From NCBI RefSeq assembly GCF_039904985.1, contig NZ_CP157005.1, positions 4,111,501 to 4,175,500 on the forward strand: 64,000 nucleotides of DNA, written 5' to 3'. Below are positions 16,038 to 24,875 of the stretch, piece after piece; within the stretch, counting starts at the first letter, position 1; every line of letters starts with the position of its first letter. The stretch comes from Methylomonas sp. AM2-LC (GTDB lineage: Bacteria > Pseudomonadota > Gammaproteobacteria > Methylococcales > Methylomonadaceae). The notes below the pieces were generated by a model. It was not told the DNA's origin, did not search any database, and saw only the letters and a list, made by a program, of their open reading frames with translations. The position numbers and the translations under genes are program-made.

Positions 16038-17846
16038 ATGAGCATTTTAAATTGGAATGACCAGCTTATGGTCGGCATCACGAGTGTCGATGAACAACAC
16101 AAACAATTGGTGACTTTGATTAACCAGCTGGATGAAGTGGTGGCTTTAGGTGCAGACCAACAAACGATTATCGATACAGTTAATGAATTAGTTGACTACA
16201 CCATCTATCATTTCCAGCATGAAGACGAACTGATGCTTAAGGCGAATTACAACCCGGATATGCTTGCCAAACACCGAGAACAACATCAGGAGTTTGCCGA
16301 TAAAATGCAAGCTGTTCAAGCAGAAGCCAAACTCAACATTCGTGTTATTTCTAAAGATTTGCTTGATTTCCTGGTCGATTGGCTCTGTCATCACACCCTC
16401 AAAACCGATAAACTGATGGCCATTAGCCTGAACCAGGGAATTGATGCGGCACAAATCAAATTCGACCATCATCAACAATACGACATTCTACATAGTAATT
16501 TATATTCTGCCTTACGTGAAAGCGAAGACCGATTCAAAGAACTCGCCGATCATTTGCCCGTTTTAATTTGGATAACAAACGCCAAAAATGTCCCCATATT
16601 CTGCAATCGATTTTGGTATAAAACCTATGGTATAGAAGCAGGACATATTGAGTGGCATACATGGTTGCAAAGTATCCATATCGATGACCGGGAAACTGTG
16701 GCACAAACCTATAAAAAAGCAGCACAAACACTCAGTAAATTCAAAATTCAATATCGTCTCTGTAACCCCAACCAAGACATCGTTTGGATTTTAGAAACAG
16801 CGGTGCCGCGTATACGTCAAAATGGTTCTTTTGCGGGACTAATGGGGTGTGGCATGGACATTACTACTCAGAAGCTGGCAGAGCAAACGCTGCTTGAAAT
16901 TAATCAACAGTTAGAACTACGTGTTAATGAACGTACACAGGATTTATCAACGGCTTACCATACGCTGGAAATCGAGAAAAACCAACAAACTCTATTGAAT
17001 CGGCAACTTATTGAAGCTCAGGCAAATTTAGTACAATCAGAAAAAATGGCTTCTATTGGCCAATTAGCAGCTGGGGTTGCGCATGAAATTAACAATCCGC
17101 TAGGGTATATTTATTCCAATCTGAATAGTTTAAAGCGTTATATTCAAGATCTGACACAGATTGCGGAAATGGCTGAACATTTGGCAAACATGCAAAGCAT
17201 TGACTCCGCAACCCGCTTAGCCTTTACTCAGCTCAAACAAACAGTCGACTTGGAATTTATTAAGTCTGATGCTGTTGATTTGGTTAACGAATCGTTGGAG
17301 GGTGCACAACGTGCAAAAAAAATAGTGCAGGATTTAAGAGATTTTTCCAGAATGGACTCCCAGCAACTCGCCTTATTCGACCTTGAAGCCGGTATAGATG
17401 CCACTCTGAATATTGTAAACAACGAAGTCAAATATAAAGCAGAAGTTATCAAACAATACGGCGGAATCAAACCTTTTGCCTGTGTGGGCGACCAACTCAA
17501 CCAGGTATTTATGAATCTGCTGATTAATGCCGCTCAAGCGATAGAAACCACAGGAAAAATTACTATCAGCACCAGTTATACGGACAATAATCAAGTCTAT
17601 ATCGAAATTTCTGATACCGGCATCGGTATGAGTGAAGAAACCAAATCACATATTTTTGACCCGTTTTTCACCACTAAACCGGTTGGCAAGGGTACAGGTT
17701 TAGGATTATCGGTTTCGTACAAAATAATTCAGTCTCATCAAGGTTTAATTGAGGTTGATAGCGTGTTAAATAAAGGTACTACCTTCCGTATTTATTTACC
17801 TATCCACGATGAAACTCCTGTACCGCCATCCCTTATACCATTATGA
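16038..17846 (+). CDS. Hemerythrin-PAS-histidine kinase (oxygen or redox sensor kinase)
   Basis: A 602-residue soluble kinase. The N-terminal hemerythrin domain (about 1-135) has a full di-iron ligand set: His21, His58-x3-Glu62, His79-x3-His83 and His119-x4-Asp124. A PAS/PAC domain (about 160-285), a coiled coil, HisKA with His349 in VAHEINNP and an ATPase domain with NLLINAAQAI, SDTGIGM and GTGLGLSVS follow. The di-iron site makes it a candidate O2 or NO sensor. Its stop overlaps the ATG of the next gene (ATGA), so the REC/HD-GYP-like protein is its probable target. It is transcribed divergently from the paralogous signalling operon. Confidence 0.95.
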   Translation: MSILNWNDQLMVGITSVDEQHKQLVTLINQLDEVVALGADQQTIIDTVNELVDYTIYHFQHEDELMLKANYNPDMLAKHREQHQEFADKMQAVQAEAKLNIRVISKDLLDFLVDWLCHHTLKTDKLMAISLNQGIDAAQIKFDHHQQYDILHSNLYSALRESEDRFKELADHLPVLIWITNAKNVPIFCNRFWYKTYGIEAGHIEWHTWLQSIHIDDRETVAQTYKKAAQTLSKFKIQYRLCNPNQDIVWILETAVPRIRQNGSFAGLMGCGMDITTQKLAEQTLLEINQQLELRVNERTQDLSTAYHTLEIEKNQQTLLNRQLIEAQANLVQSEKMASIGQLAAGVAHEINNPLGYIYSNLNSLKRYIQDLTQIAEMAEHLANMQSIDSATRLAFTQLKQTVDLEFIKSDAVDLVNESLEGAQRAKKIVQDLRDFSRMDSQQLALFDLEAGIDATLNIVNNEVKYKAEVIKQYGGIKPFACVGDQLNQVFMNLLINAAQAIETTGKITISTSYTDNNQVYIEISDTGIGMSEETKSHIFDPFFTTKPVGKGTGLGLSVSYKIIQSHQGLIEVDSVLNKGTTFRIYLPIHDETPVPPSLIPL

Positions 17847-19168
17847 ATGACATAAACATTTCACCCAATAAAGTCGCTAAGCTGCTATTTGTAGACGATG
17901 AACCTAATGTTCTCAAATCTTTACATAGACTATTTCGCAGCCCAGAATATGAAATCCACCTAGCTGAAAGTGGCATGGCTGGTTTAGAAGTCTTGAAAGC
18001 TCATGATATAGACTTGATTATTTCCGATATGCGTATGCCGCAAATGGACGGCGCTGAGTTTTTAACCCTTGCAGCAGAATCATGGCCGGACACTCTACGC
18101 ATTTTACTAACAGGTTATGCCGACATTTCATCCACTATCGCTGCGGTAAATCAAGGACGCATTTATCAATACTGCACTAAACCCTGGGAAGATACCGAAC
18201 TAAAATCGTTAGTTAACAATGCACTAGAACAAAAACGCATGCGTGAAGAACGTAAGCAATTGTTCGAAATAATTAATCAACAAAACCAGCAGTTGAATGA
18301 AATCAATATTAACCTGGAATTAAAAGTAGAAAAACGTACGGATCAACTCCGTAAATCGTTAGTTTCCATTGAACACGCTAACGAAGCATTGCAAAGACAA
18401 TATATTGACTCGGTTAAAGTTTTCGCCAAAATCATCGAAATGCGTCCAGGCATCAAAAGCGGTCATGCCAAATATATTGCTGAAAAAGCTAAAGATATTG
18501 CTATGCGCATAAATATGGATAGCAAACAGATTAAAGATCTAGTTTTTGCTGGTTTGTTACTGCAAATTGGCAAAATAAGTTTGCCCGATAGTCTACTGAC
18601 AAAAGCACAATTTTCGATGACTAGCCTAGAAAAGAATCAATTTTTCAATCATGCTAAGGAAGGTCAAAACTTGCTTAACAGTATTGAATTACTACATAAC
18701 GCTGCGGAATTGATTAGCTATCAGTATGAGTATTTTAACGGCTCAGGACATCCACACGGATTTGTTGGACAAGAAATTCCTTTAGGTGCGCGCATTTTAT
18801 CTGTAGTACGCGACTACATCACCTATCTTGATGGTTCTATCACTGGCAAACCGATGACAACGAATCAGGTAAAGATGCACTTGTCATCCAAAAAAAACCT
18901 TTACTATGATCCTAATGTCGTCGACGTTTTTTTAGCGTTGTTAACTGAAGCAGAAGCTGAAGCCAACAGTGATCGTCCGATCGTTGAAATATCCTGGACT
19001 CAACTGCAACCCGGTATGGAAGTTGCCGAAATTCTCTCTAACGATTTGTTGTATATTAAAGATACTATTTTGACGGAAAAACTGATTGACGATATTCTTA
19101 ACCTCAGGCAGCATGGTAAAAGCTTAACGTTCCGCATTCGTCTGGGTAGCCTGGAACATAAAAAATAA
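17843..19168 (+). CDS. Response regulator with REC and degenerate HD-GYP-like domain
   Basis: A 441-residue protein: REC domain (about 12-128, Asp62, Lys in TKPWEDTEL), coiled coil (about 140-195) and an HD-GYP-type fold (about 195-340). The catalytic signatures are altered: the HDIGK position reads LQIGK, and the HHExxDGxGYP position reads YQYEYFNGSGHP. Loss of the HD pair and of the HHE residues argues against metal binding and cyclic-di-GMP hydrolysis; it may instead bind a nucleotide or a partner protein. A C-terminal domain of about 70 residues (ISWTQLQPGMEVAE) is also found in many HD-GYP response regulators. It is translationally coupled to the hemerythrin kinase. Confidence 0.93.
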   Translation: MNDINISPNKVAKLLFVDDEPNVLKSLHRLFRSPEYEIHLAESGMAGLEVLKAHDIDLIISDMRMPQMDGAEFLTLAAESWPDTLRILLTGYADISSTIAAVNQGRIYQYCTKPWEDTELKSLVNNALEQKRMREERKQLFEIINQQNQQLNEININLELKVEKRTDQLRKSLVSIEHANEALQRQYIDSVKVFAKIIEMRPGIKSGHAKYIAEKAKDIAMRINMDSKQIKDLVFAGLLLQIGKISLPDSLLTKAQFSMTSLEKNQFFNHAKEGQNLLNSIELLHNAAELISYQYEYFNGSGHPHGFVGQEIPLGARILSVVRDYITYLDGSITGKPMTTNQVKMHLSSKKNLYYDPNVVDVFLALLTEAEAEANSDRPIVEISWTQLQPGMEVAEILSNDLLYIKDTILTEKLIDDILNLRQHGKSLTFRIRLGSLEHKK

Positions 19169-19183
19169 TCTGGATATACCCGA

Positions 19184-19720
19184 TTAAAGATCGTCTGCAT
19201 TTAAAATTATTGACCCATCTTCTCCCCAATTTACCTTGGTAATACCTGGCTCTTCGGTCTCAAGAGCATGGAGAATGGCCGTTTTTTCGTCTACCAAGCC
19301 TTGTTGAGAGCGAACTTTATCAACAATTTCCCGATTTTCCAATAGGATACGCTTCTGCTCTAATCCTTTTTCCACAATAGCAAGCAGTTCATCATTATTC
19401 CAGGGTTTATTGATAAATCGAAACACTTGAGCTTCATTAATGGCATGTTGAACACCCTCCATATCTGCATGACCAGTTAAAACCACACGAACAGCATCAG
19501 GTTGAATGAGTTTAAACAAAATTAAAAAATCGACGCCATTGATACCTGGCATTCGATAATCAGAGATCACAAGATCAAAAGAATGCAGTTTAGCTAAAGA
19601 CAGAGCTTCTTCACTATTATTTGCAACGGACAAACTATATTGTCTAAGCAAACGTGACAATGATTTCAACACATTGGGTTCATCATCAACAATTAGAATG
19701 TTAATATTTTGTTTATTCAT
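19184..19720 (-). CDS. Single-domain response regulator with coiled-coil tail
   Basis: A 178-residue protein with one REC domain (about 6-122; Asp54 in VISDYRMPG, Lys in NKPWNNDEL), a helical tail and an acidic C-terminus. Its start VDDEPNVLKSL is shared with the two larger response regulators of the island, so all three are paralogues. It has no DNA-binding or enzymatic output and ends only 15 bases from the convergent REC/HD-GYP-like gene. It may act as a phosphate sink or protein-interaction switch for the kinases next door (inference). Confidence 0.92.
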   Translation of the reverse strand: MNKQNINILIVDDEPNVLKSLSRLLRQYSLSVANNSEEALSLAKLHSFDLVISDYRMPGINGVDFLILFKLIQPDAVRVVLTGHADMEGVQHAINEAQVFRFINKPWNNDELLAIVEKGLEQKRILLENREIVDKVRSQQGLVDEKTAILHALETEEPGITKVNWGEDGSIILNADDL

Positions 19721-19929
19721 TCATTTCTGTCGCTTTTTAGGGGGTAACCACAACATTTTTTTAAAAAATATTAACCGTCTAATCCTTGTTAAGCAAGAAT
19801 TTATAAAAAAACAGTTATTTATTACAACCGTTACCTACTTTACAAAGCCAAGAAGTGTGGAAAACTCTAGACTAAATGTAGTTATATTAAACATTCTAAA
19901 CTTACCCAAACATCCCATCGAAAACGGGC

Positions 19930-20139
19930 TCATTTATCCATCAAGCTAATTTTCTTCAAAACACTTTTGCTGATTTTCGCAACAAAGTCTTCTGGATTTT
20001 CATAATCCTGTTTTTGTATAAACTCCACTATACCTTTGACCAATTGCTTGGTTTCTGCAATTTCCGAATGTGATCGCCCACAACCCAAACAGTGCGTACC
20101 TTCAGAACTGCATTGATCAATACAGGGTTGATATTTCAT
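19930..20139 (-). CDS. DUF1289-like small cysteine-rich protein
   Basis: A 69-residue protein whose N-terminus, CIDQCSSEGTHCLGCGRSHSEI, is recognisable as the DUF1289 pattern (C-x3-C-x7-C-x2-CGR), a presumed metal-binding knuckle. It is longer than the minimal domain by a helical tail. Its ATG overlaps the stop of the cysZ-like gene by four bases, so it is the last gene of the mtnA-cysZ operon. Function unknown. Confidence 0.82.
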   Translation of the reverse strand: MKYQPCIDQCSSEGTHCLGCGRSHSEIAETKQLVKGIVEFIQKQDYENPEDFVAKISKSVLKKISLMDK

Positions 20140-20885
20140 GGTGTATCCTCAGCTGATAATGTGTTGGAATTTGTGCTTAATTTGTAGACATACAGTGTAG
20201 CGCCAATGACGGCCGCTTGACCTATCAACAAATTAATGACCGGCAAACTTAAGCCCAGCCCGGTTACGCCACCAAAACTTAACACTCCCCAGCGTGCTTG
20301 TTGCAGGAATTGTTTTTGTTCAGCAAACAGCAAACCGTTATTTTCCAGTGGATAAGCCATAAATTCCATGGCAATTCCCCAGGCTGCAAATATCGCCCAC
20401 AACAGCGGCGCTATCATATTCACCACGGGTATCAAAAACAATAGCAACAAGGGCAACACTCTTAGCAACAAATAACCTACACGTTTTAATTCCGCAAAAA
20501 ACACTTTATCCCAGGCCGCTTCTATAGGATCAATACGTTGTCCACTGATAATTTGCAGCGTTTTAGCCGATAATTGACTGTAGTAAGGAGCAGCAATCAA
20601 ATTCGCCAGCAAGGTAAAGGTAAAAAAACTGATCACTATAAAGCTGATAAAAAATAACGGCCATAAGATCCAATGCAACCAGGATAACCAATCGGGAATC
20701 ATGTGTTGAATCAAGCCAGAAACTGAATAATAACTTAAAACAAAGGCTAGGCTATACAGTACCAAATTTATAACTAAAGGTATCAACAGGTATTTTCTTA
20801 ATTCCTGATGACCGAGCATTTTTATACCTGCTAATAAGCATTGCAAGGCAAACAATGGATTATTTCCTGATTGCAGTTTGATCAT
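20136..20885 (-). CDS. cysZ: CysZ-like sulfate transporter (EI24 family)
   Basis: A 249-residue inner-membrane protein with about four long hydrophobic segments (around 30-55, 70-100, 140-175 and 198-228). The family pattern is seen in [14 protein letters not shown] and [13 protein letters not shown]. CysZ takes up sulfate for cysteine synthesis. It overlaps mtnA by four bases and the DUF1289 gene by four bases. Linking sulfate uptake to methylthioribose recycling makes sense as a sulfur-economy operon, although co-regulation is inferred from overlap alone. Confidence 0.88.
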   Translation of the reverse strand: MIKLQSGNNPLFALQCLLAGIKMLGHQELRKYLLIPLVINLVLYSLAFVLSYYSVSGLIQHMIPDWLSWLHWILWPLFFISFIVISFFTFTLLANLIAAPYYSQLSAKTLQIISGQRIDPIEAAWDKVFFAELKRVGYLLLRVLPLLLLFLIPVVNMIAPLLWAIFAAWGIAMEFMAYPLENNGLLFAEQKQFLQQARWGVLSFGGVTGLGLSLPVINLLIGQAAVIGATLYVYKLSTNSNTLSAEDTP

Positions 20886-21916
20886 TGCGCTAAACTCCTG
20901 ACGCCGTGTTCTCCAGGATTAAGTACGACACCACGCTCTGTAACAATGGCAGAAATCAAATTTGCTGGAGTAACATCAAAAACCGGATTCCAGGCATCAA
21001 TCAAGGAGTCAGCGCCCAGATAACAGTCCGCCAATAGTTCTTTGGCATGACGTTGTTCAATTTCAATGTGTTCACCCGTTTCCATACTAAAATCGAAAGT
21101 GGAACTAGGTGCCGCTACCATGACTTTTACACCATGGTACTTAGCTAAAACCGCCAGAGAGTAGGTGCCAATTTTATTGGCAACATCACCATTGGCCGCA
21201 ATGCGATCTGCCCCGACGATTATCCAGTCGATTTTACCGGACTTCATTAGCCATGCAGCTGCTGAATCGGCAATCAAAGTGGCAGGGATACCGTCTTGAG
21301 CCAGTTCCCAAACCGTCAGTCTTGCACCTTGCAACCAGGGCCGAGTTTCATCGGCATACACCTTTTGCAAATTTCCGCGCTGATAAGCACTGCGAATAAC
21401 CCCTAGAGCAGTCCCATAACCGCCAGTAGCTAAGGCTCCAGCATTACAATGCGTTAAAACCGCCTTGGCATCACCCAAAACATCTGCACCGCGCTCTCCC
21501 ATAGCATGATTAGCGGCAATATCATCCTGATGAATTTGTATGGCTAAAGTATTCAAGGCCGCAACGGGATTAGAGCATAATGTAGCTAGCTGTTGACGCA
21601 TTTGCTCCAACGCCCAAAACAGATTAACAGCCGTTGGCCGAGAAGCGGCAAGTACCTGCATATCAGTATTGACTCTAGTTTGCCAATCAAGACCAGGGTA
21701 ATGCTGTAGCGCGGAAAGCACCACACCATATGCAGCAGCTATACCAATCGCAGGGGCTCCGCGTACTTGCATGCTGCCAATAGCCTCAGCAATTCCAACC
21801 GCATCATCATATTCATGGTAATGAATTTTTTGCGGCAATTGGCGCTGATCCAGTACTTTCAGGCTATTTCCAGTCCATTGCAATGCTTGCACGGATAATT
21901 GCTTGGGGTGACTCAT
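20882..21916 (-). CDS. mtnA: Methylthioribose-1-phosphate isomerase
   Basis: A 344-residue member of the aIF2B/MtnA family, which converts 5-methylthioribose-1-phosphate to methylthioribulose-1-phosphate in methionine salvage. Seen: the N-terminal QVRGAPAIG (substrate phosphate site), [19 protein letters not shown] with the catalytic Cys, [14 protein letters not shown], and [15 protein letters not shown] with the catalytic Asp. Length is typical. It is divergent from mtaD across a 73-base gap. Other mtn genes (mtnK/mtnP, BCD) are not in this window. Confidence 0.96.
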   Translation of the reverse strand: MSHPKQLSVQALQWTGNSLKVLDQRQLPQKIHYHEYDDAVGIAEAIGSMQVRGAPAIGIAAAYGVVLSALQHYPGLDWQTRVNTDMQVLAASRPTAVNLFWALEQMRQQLATLCSNPVAALNTLAIQIHQDDIAANHAMGERGADVLGDAKAVLTHCNAGALATGGYGTALGVIRSAYQRGNLQKVYADETRPWLQGARLTVWELAQDGIPATLIADSAAAWLMKSGKIDWIIVGADRIAANGDVANKIGTYSLAVLAKYHGVKVMVAAPSSTFDFSMETGEHIEIEQRHAKELLADCYLGADSLIDAWNPVFDVTPANLISAIVTERGVVLNPGEHGVRSLAQ

Positions 21917-21960
21917 CAGATAAAAAACCTCAATATTCAGTAAAAAAAGTAGTCAAAAGG

Positions 21961-21966
21961 TATAAT
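21961..21966 (+). promoter_or_regulatory. Candidate -10 box of the mtaD promoter
   Basis: A perfect TATAAT lies 23 bases before the mtaD ATG, inside the 73-base gap that separates it from divergent mtnA. The best -35-like hexamer, TTCAGT at 21936-21941, is weak and 19 bases away. The gap must also hold the mtnA promoter on the other strand. Confidence 0.4.
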
Positions 21967-21989
21967 CAGCATTTTTGTCGGTGAGCATT

Positions 21990-23303
21990 ATGCAGGTCGA
22001 TCTGATTATTCAAGCACGCTGGATTATACCCGTTGAACCAGAATTCGTAATCCACGAAAACTATAGTTTAGTGATTAATGATGGCCGAATTATTGATTTA
22101 CTTGAAAATCAAGCGGCCTTAAATCAATATCAGGCAAGAACTCTGGAAAAACGCCCGGAACATGCGCTCATTCCGGGGTTGATCAATTGCCATACTCACG
22201 CAGCCATGTGCTTATTACGTGGTCTGGCGGATGATCTGCCTCTGATGGACTGGTTACAAAATCACATATGGCCTGCTGAACAAAAATGGGTGAGTGCCGC
22301 CTTCGTTAGGGACGGCACTGACCTGGCGATTGCAGAAATGTTACGTAGCGGAACCACCTGTTTTAATGACATGTATTTCTTTCCTGAGATCACTGCTCAA
22401 CAAGCCATACAGCACGGTATACGCGCCAATATCGGCTTGATTGTATTCGATTTTCCTACAGTATGGGCAGAAAATGCTGATGCCTATCTTAATAAAGGCC
22501 TAGCATTACGTGATCAATTACGCCATGAACGCCTGATTACTCATTCCTTTGCTCCGCACGCACCCTATACAGTTTCCGATGCTCCACTAAAAAAAATCCG
22601 CACTTTCGCAGATGAAATGGAATTAAGCATCCACATGCATGTGCATGAAACGGCATACGAAGTCAGTAACCAACAACAAACAACTCAACAAACTCCCTTG
22701 CAACGCCTGCATGATTTAGGCTTACTAAGCCCCTCATTTATGGCAGTACATATGACGCAACTAGCAGATGAGGACATTAACCTGTTCGCAAACACAGGCG
22801 CACATATTGTACATTGTCCTGAATCGAATCTAAAACTGGCTAGCGGTTTTTGCCCTGTTGCAAAATGCCTGGAAGCTGGAATAAATGTAGCACTGGGAAC
22901 TGATGGTGCAGCCAGTAACAACGATTTGGATATGTTGGGGGAAATGCGCACAGCCGCTCTATTGGCAAAAGGCTTTTCGGGCAATGCTGGTGCGGTACCT
23001 GCCATTGATGCCTTAAAAATGGCGACCATTAACGGTGCCAAGGCTTTGGGGCTTGAAACCGAAATTGGCTCACTCTCTATAGGCAAAGCCGCTGATGTGG
23101 TAGCCATTGATCTAAGTGAGCTGGAAACTCAACCTTTATTCAATCCAGTTTCGCAAATTGTTTATGCAACTAGCCGAAATCAGGTAAGTGATGTATGGGT
23201 AGCGGGTGAACACTTGCTAAATCAACATCAGTTAACTCGTATTGATATAGCTGACTTAAGACAACGTATTGCTGTGTGGCAACAACGCTTAACTGAAAAA
23301 TAA
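21990..23303 (+). CDS. mtaD: 5-methylthioadenosine/S-adenosylhomocysteine deaminase (TRZ/ATZ hydrolase)
   Basis: A 437-residue amidohydrolase. Metal and catalytic residues are visible in NCHTHAAMCLLRG, HMHVHET, AVHMTQL and GTDGAASNNDLDM. The family deaminates methylthioadenosine or S-adenosylhomocysteine to the inosine derivatives. The ATG at 21990 was preferred because GGTGAG lies four bases upstream; a TTG at 21975 would add five residues. Adjacent divergent mtnA supports a role in methylthioadenosine clearance. The same order mtnA-mtaD-ubiG-phosphatase-yciK is known from Pseudomonas. Confidence 0.94.
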   Translation: MQVDLIIQARWIIPVEPEFVIHENYSLVINDGRIIDLLENQAALNQYQARTLEKRPEHALIPGLINCHTHAAMCLLRGLADDLPLMDWLQNHIWPAEQKWVSAAFVRDGTDLAIAEMLRSGTTCFNDMYFFPEITAQQAIQHGIRANIGLIVFDFPTVWAENADAYLNKGLALRDQLRHERLITHSFAPHAPYTVSDAPLKKIRTFADEMELSIHMHVHETAYEVSNQQQTTQQTPLQRLHDLGLLSPSFMAVHMTQLADEDINLFANTGAHIVHCPESNLKLASGFCPVAKCLEAGINVALGTDGAASNNDLDMLGEMRTAALLAKGFSGNAGAVPAIDALKMATINGAKALGLETEIGSLSIGKAADVVAIDLSELETQPLFNPVSQIVYATSRNQVSDVWVAGEHLLNQHQLTRIDIADLRQRIAVWQQRLTEK

Positions 23304-23489
23304 GCGTGAAGGTTTTATTAGCAATGCAGAAATACCAGGCTAGATAGACATAAATAAAACCAATATCTTTGCCGCTTAACTTGATAAAACCACTTTATAT
23401 CATTGCTTATGGGAAAAGTTTTTGACCAAATCCCATGACCAATAACCTACTAATATAGTAAACTATACATCTTACTAGAGCCAGCTATT

Positions 23490-24197
23490 ATGACAGCTAA
23501 AAACAACGTTAATCCGCACGAAATTCATAAATTCGGTTCCCATGCAGAACGCTGGTGGGACCCGAATGGCGAGCTAAAAACATTGCATGATGTCAATCCT
23601 TTACGTCTAGCGTTTATTCAGCAACACGCCAACTTAGCGGGCAATCGCGTAGTCGATGTTGGCTGTGGCGGCGGCATACTCACTGAAGGTTTAGTTCAAG
23701 CGGGTGCTGAAGCTTTTGGAATTGATCTCAGTGAGGAGTTGATTGAAATTGCAGATTTGCATGGTCTGGAATCTGGTTTTTCTGCCACCTATCAGACCAT
23801 CAGCGCAGAAGCTTTAGCGGAACAACAGCCTGCTAGCTTCGATCATGTAACTTGCATGGAAATGCTGGAGCATGTACCCGATCCGGAGGCCATTATCCAG
23901 GCATGTTCCCACCTCGTAAAACCAGGCGGCATGGTATTTTTTTCGACACTAAACCGGGTACCAAAAGCTTATCTACTGGCGATAGTCGCTGCTGAACATG
24001 TTTTAAAAATGGTACCCAAAGGAACACATGACTACAAAACGTTTATTAAACCCGCGGAATTAAGTCAAATGGCACGTAATGCCGGACTAGACCTTAAGGC
24101 TTTAATTGGTATTGAGTACCAGCCATTTAGCAAACGCTTTAGTTTAGGAAAAGATATTAATGTTAATTATATCGCTGCATTTAGCAAACCTGATTAA
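23490..24197 (+). CDS. ubiG: Ubiquinone biosynthesis O-methyltransferase
   Basis: A 235-residue class I methyltransferase. It has the UbiG N-terminus FGSHAERWWDPNG and GELKTLHDVNPLR, motif I VVDVGCGGGILTEG, and the C-terminal block FFSTLNRVPKAYLLAIV and GTHDYKTFIKP. UbiG performs both O-methylations of the ubiquinone ring. It is followed within four bases by the phosphatase gene, forming ubiG-phosphatase-yciK-sufT on the plus strand. Confidence 0.96.
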   Translation: MTAKNNVNPHEIHKFGSHAERWWDPNGELKTLHDVNPLRLAFIQQHANLAGNRVVDVGCGGGILTEGLVQAGAEAFGIDLSEELIEIADLHGLESGFSATYQTISAEALAEQQPASFDHVTCMEMLEHVPDPEAIIQACSHLVKPGGMVFFSTLNRVPKAYLLAIVAAEHVLKMVPKGTHDYKTFIKPAELSQMARNAGLDLKALIGIEYQPFSKRFSLGKDINVNYIAAFSKPD

Positions 24198-24200
24198 GCT

Positions 24201-24875
24201 ATGACTGCGTTTCAACTAAAATGCGTACTATTTGATCTGGATGGAACGCTAGTCGATACTGCACCCGATTTAATTGCATGCTTGAATAAAGCACTGTTAG
24301 CACATGGATATGCCGAAAAAGATCAAGCAATGCTTAAACCACTTATTTCCTATGGTGCATTGCCGATGATTAAACTGGCTACCGACAATGCTGCACCTGA
24401 TATTCAAAATCGTATACTTGAGTTTATGCTGGATTGTTATCAAGAGAATATTGCCACCCATAGTGAATTTTATGCCGGTATAACGGATACTTTGGCAAAC
24501 ATTGAAGAGCTTGGACTCAAATGGGGTGTAGTCACCAATAAGCGCCAGCGTTTTACCCTGCCATTGATGACCGCTTTGCAACTGCATGAACGCGCTGCTT
24601 GCATTATTAGCGGTGATAGCACTGCCTATAGTAAACCGCATGCAGAACCCCTATTTGCAGCCTGTCGTTTGGCAGATGTTAATCCCGAAAATTGTGTCTA
24701 TATCGGTGATGCGGCTCATGACATAATCGCCGGGAAAAATGCGAACATGAAAACCTTGGTAGCAACTTATGGTTATCTGCAAAACACGGATGAACCCGAA
24801 AAATGGGGAGCTGATGCACTCATTGCACACCCACAACAATTGCAGGAATGGATACAATCGTCACTATGTCGCTAA
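24201..24875 (+). CDS. mupP: HAD phosphatase, MupP/phosphoglycolate phosphatase-like
   Basis: A 224-residue HAD-superfamily phosphatase. Motif I is FDLDGTLVDTAPD (about residues 11-23), motif II is VVTNKR, the motif III lysine is in YSKPHAEPL, and motif IV is YIGDAAHDIIAG. By sequence alone it could be Gph, but the position between ubiG and yciK matches the Pseudomonas gene mupP, which dephosphorylates N-acetylmuramic acid 6-phosphate in cell-wall recycling. The specific assignment rests on this synteny. Confidence 0.8.
   Translation: MTAFQLKCVLFDLDGTLVDTAPDLIACLNKALLAHGYAEKDQAMLKPLISYGALPMIKLATDNAAPDIQNRILEFMLDCYQENIATHSEFYAGITDTLANIEELGLKWGVVTNKRQRFTLPLMTALQLHERAACIISGDSTAYSKPHAEPLFAACRLADVNPENCVYIGDAAHDIIAGKNANMKTLVATYGYLQNTDEPEKWGADALIAHPQQLQEWIQSSLCR

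Noticed and set aside
22685..23107. 140-codon minus-strand reading frame opposite mtaD
   Set aside because: Shadow of the mtaD coding sequence; no ribosome site and no recognisable domain.
24201..24875. Classical phosphoglycolate phosphatase (gph) call
   Set aside because: HAD motifs do not discriminate, but the ubiG-phosphatase-yciK order matches mupP; kept as MupP-like with reduced confidence.
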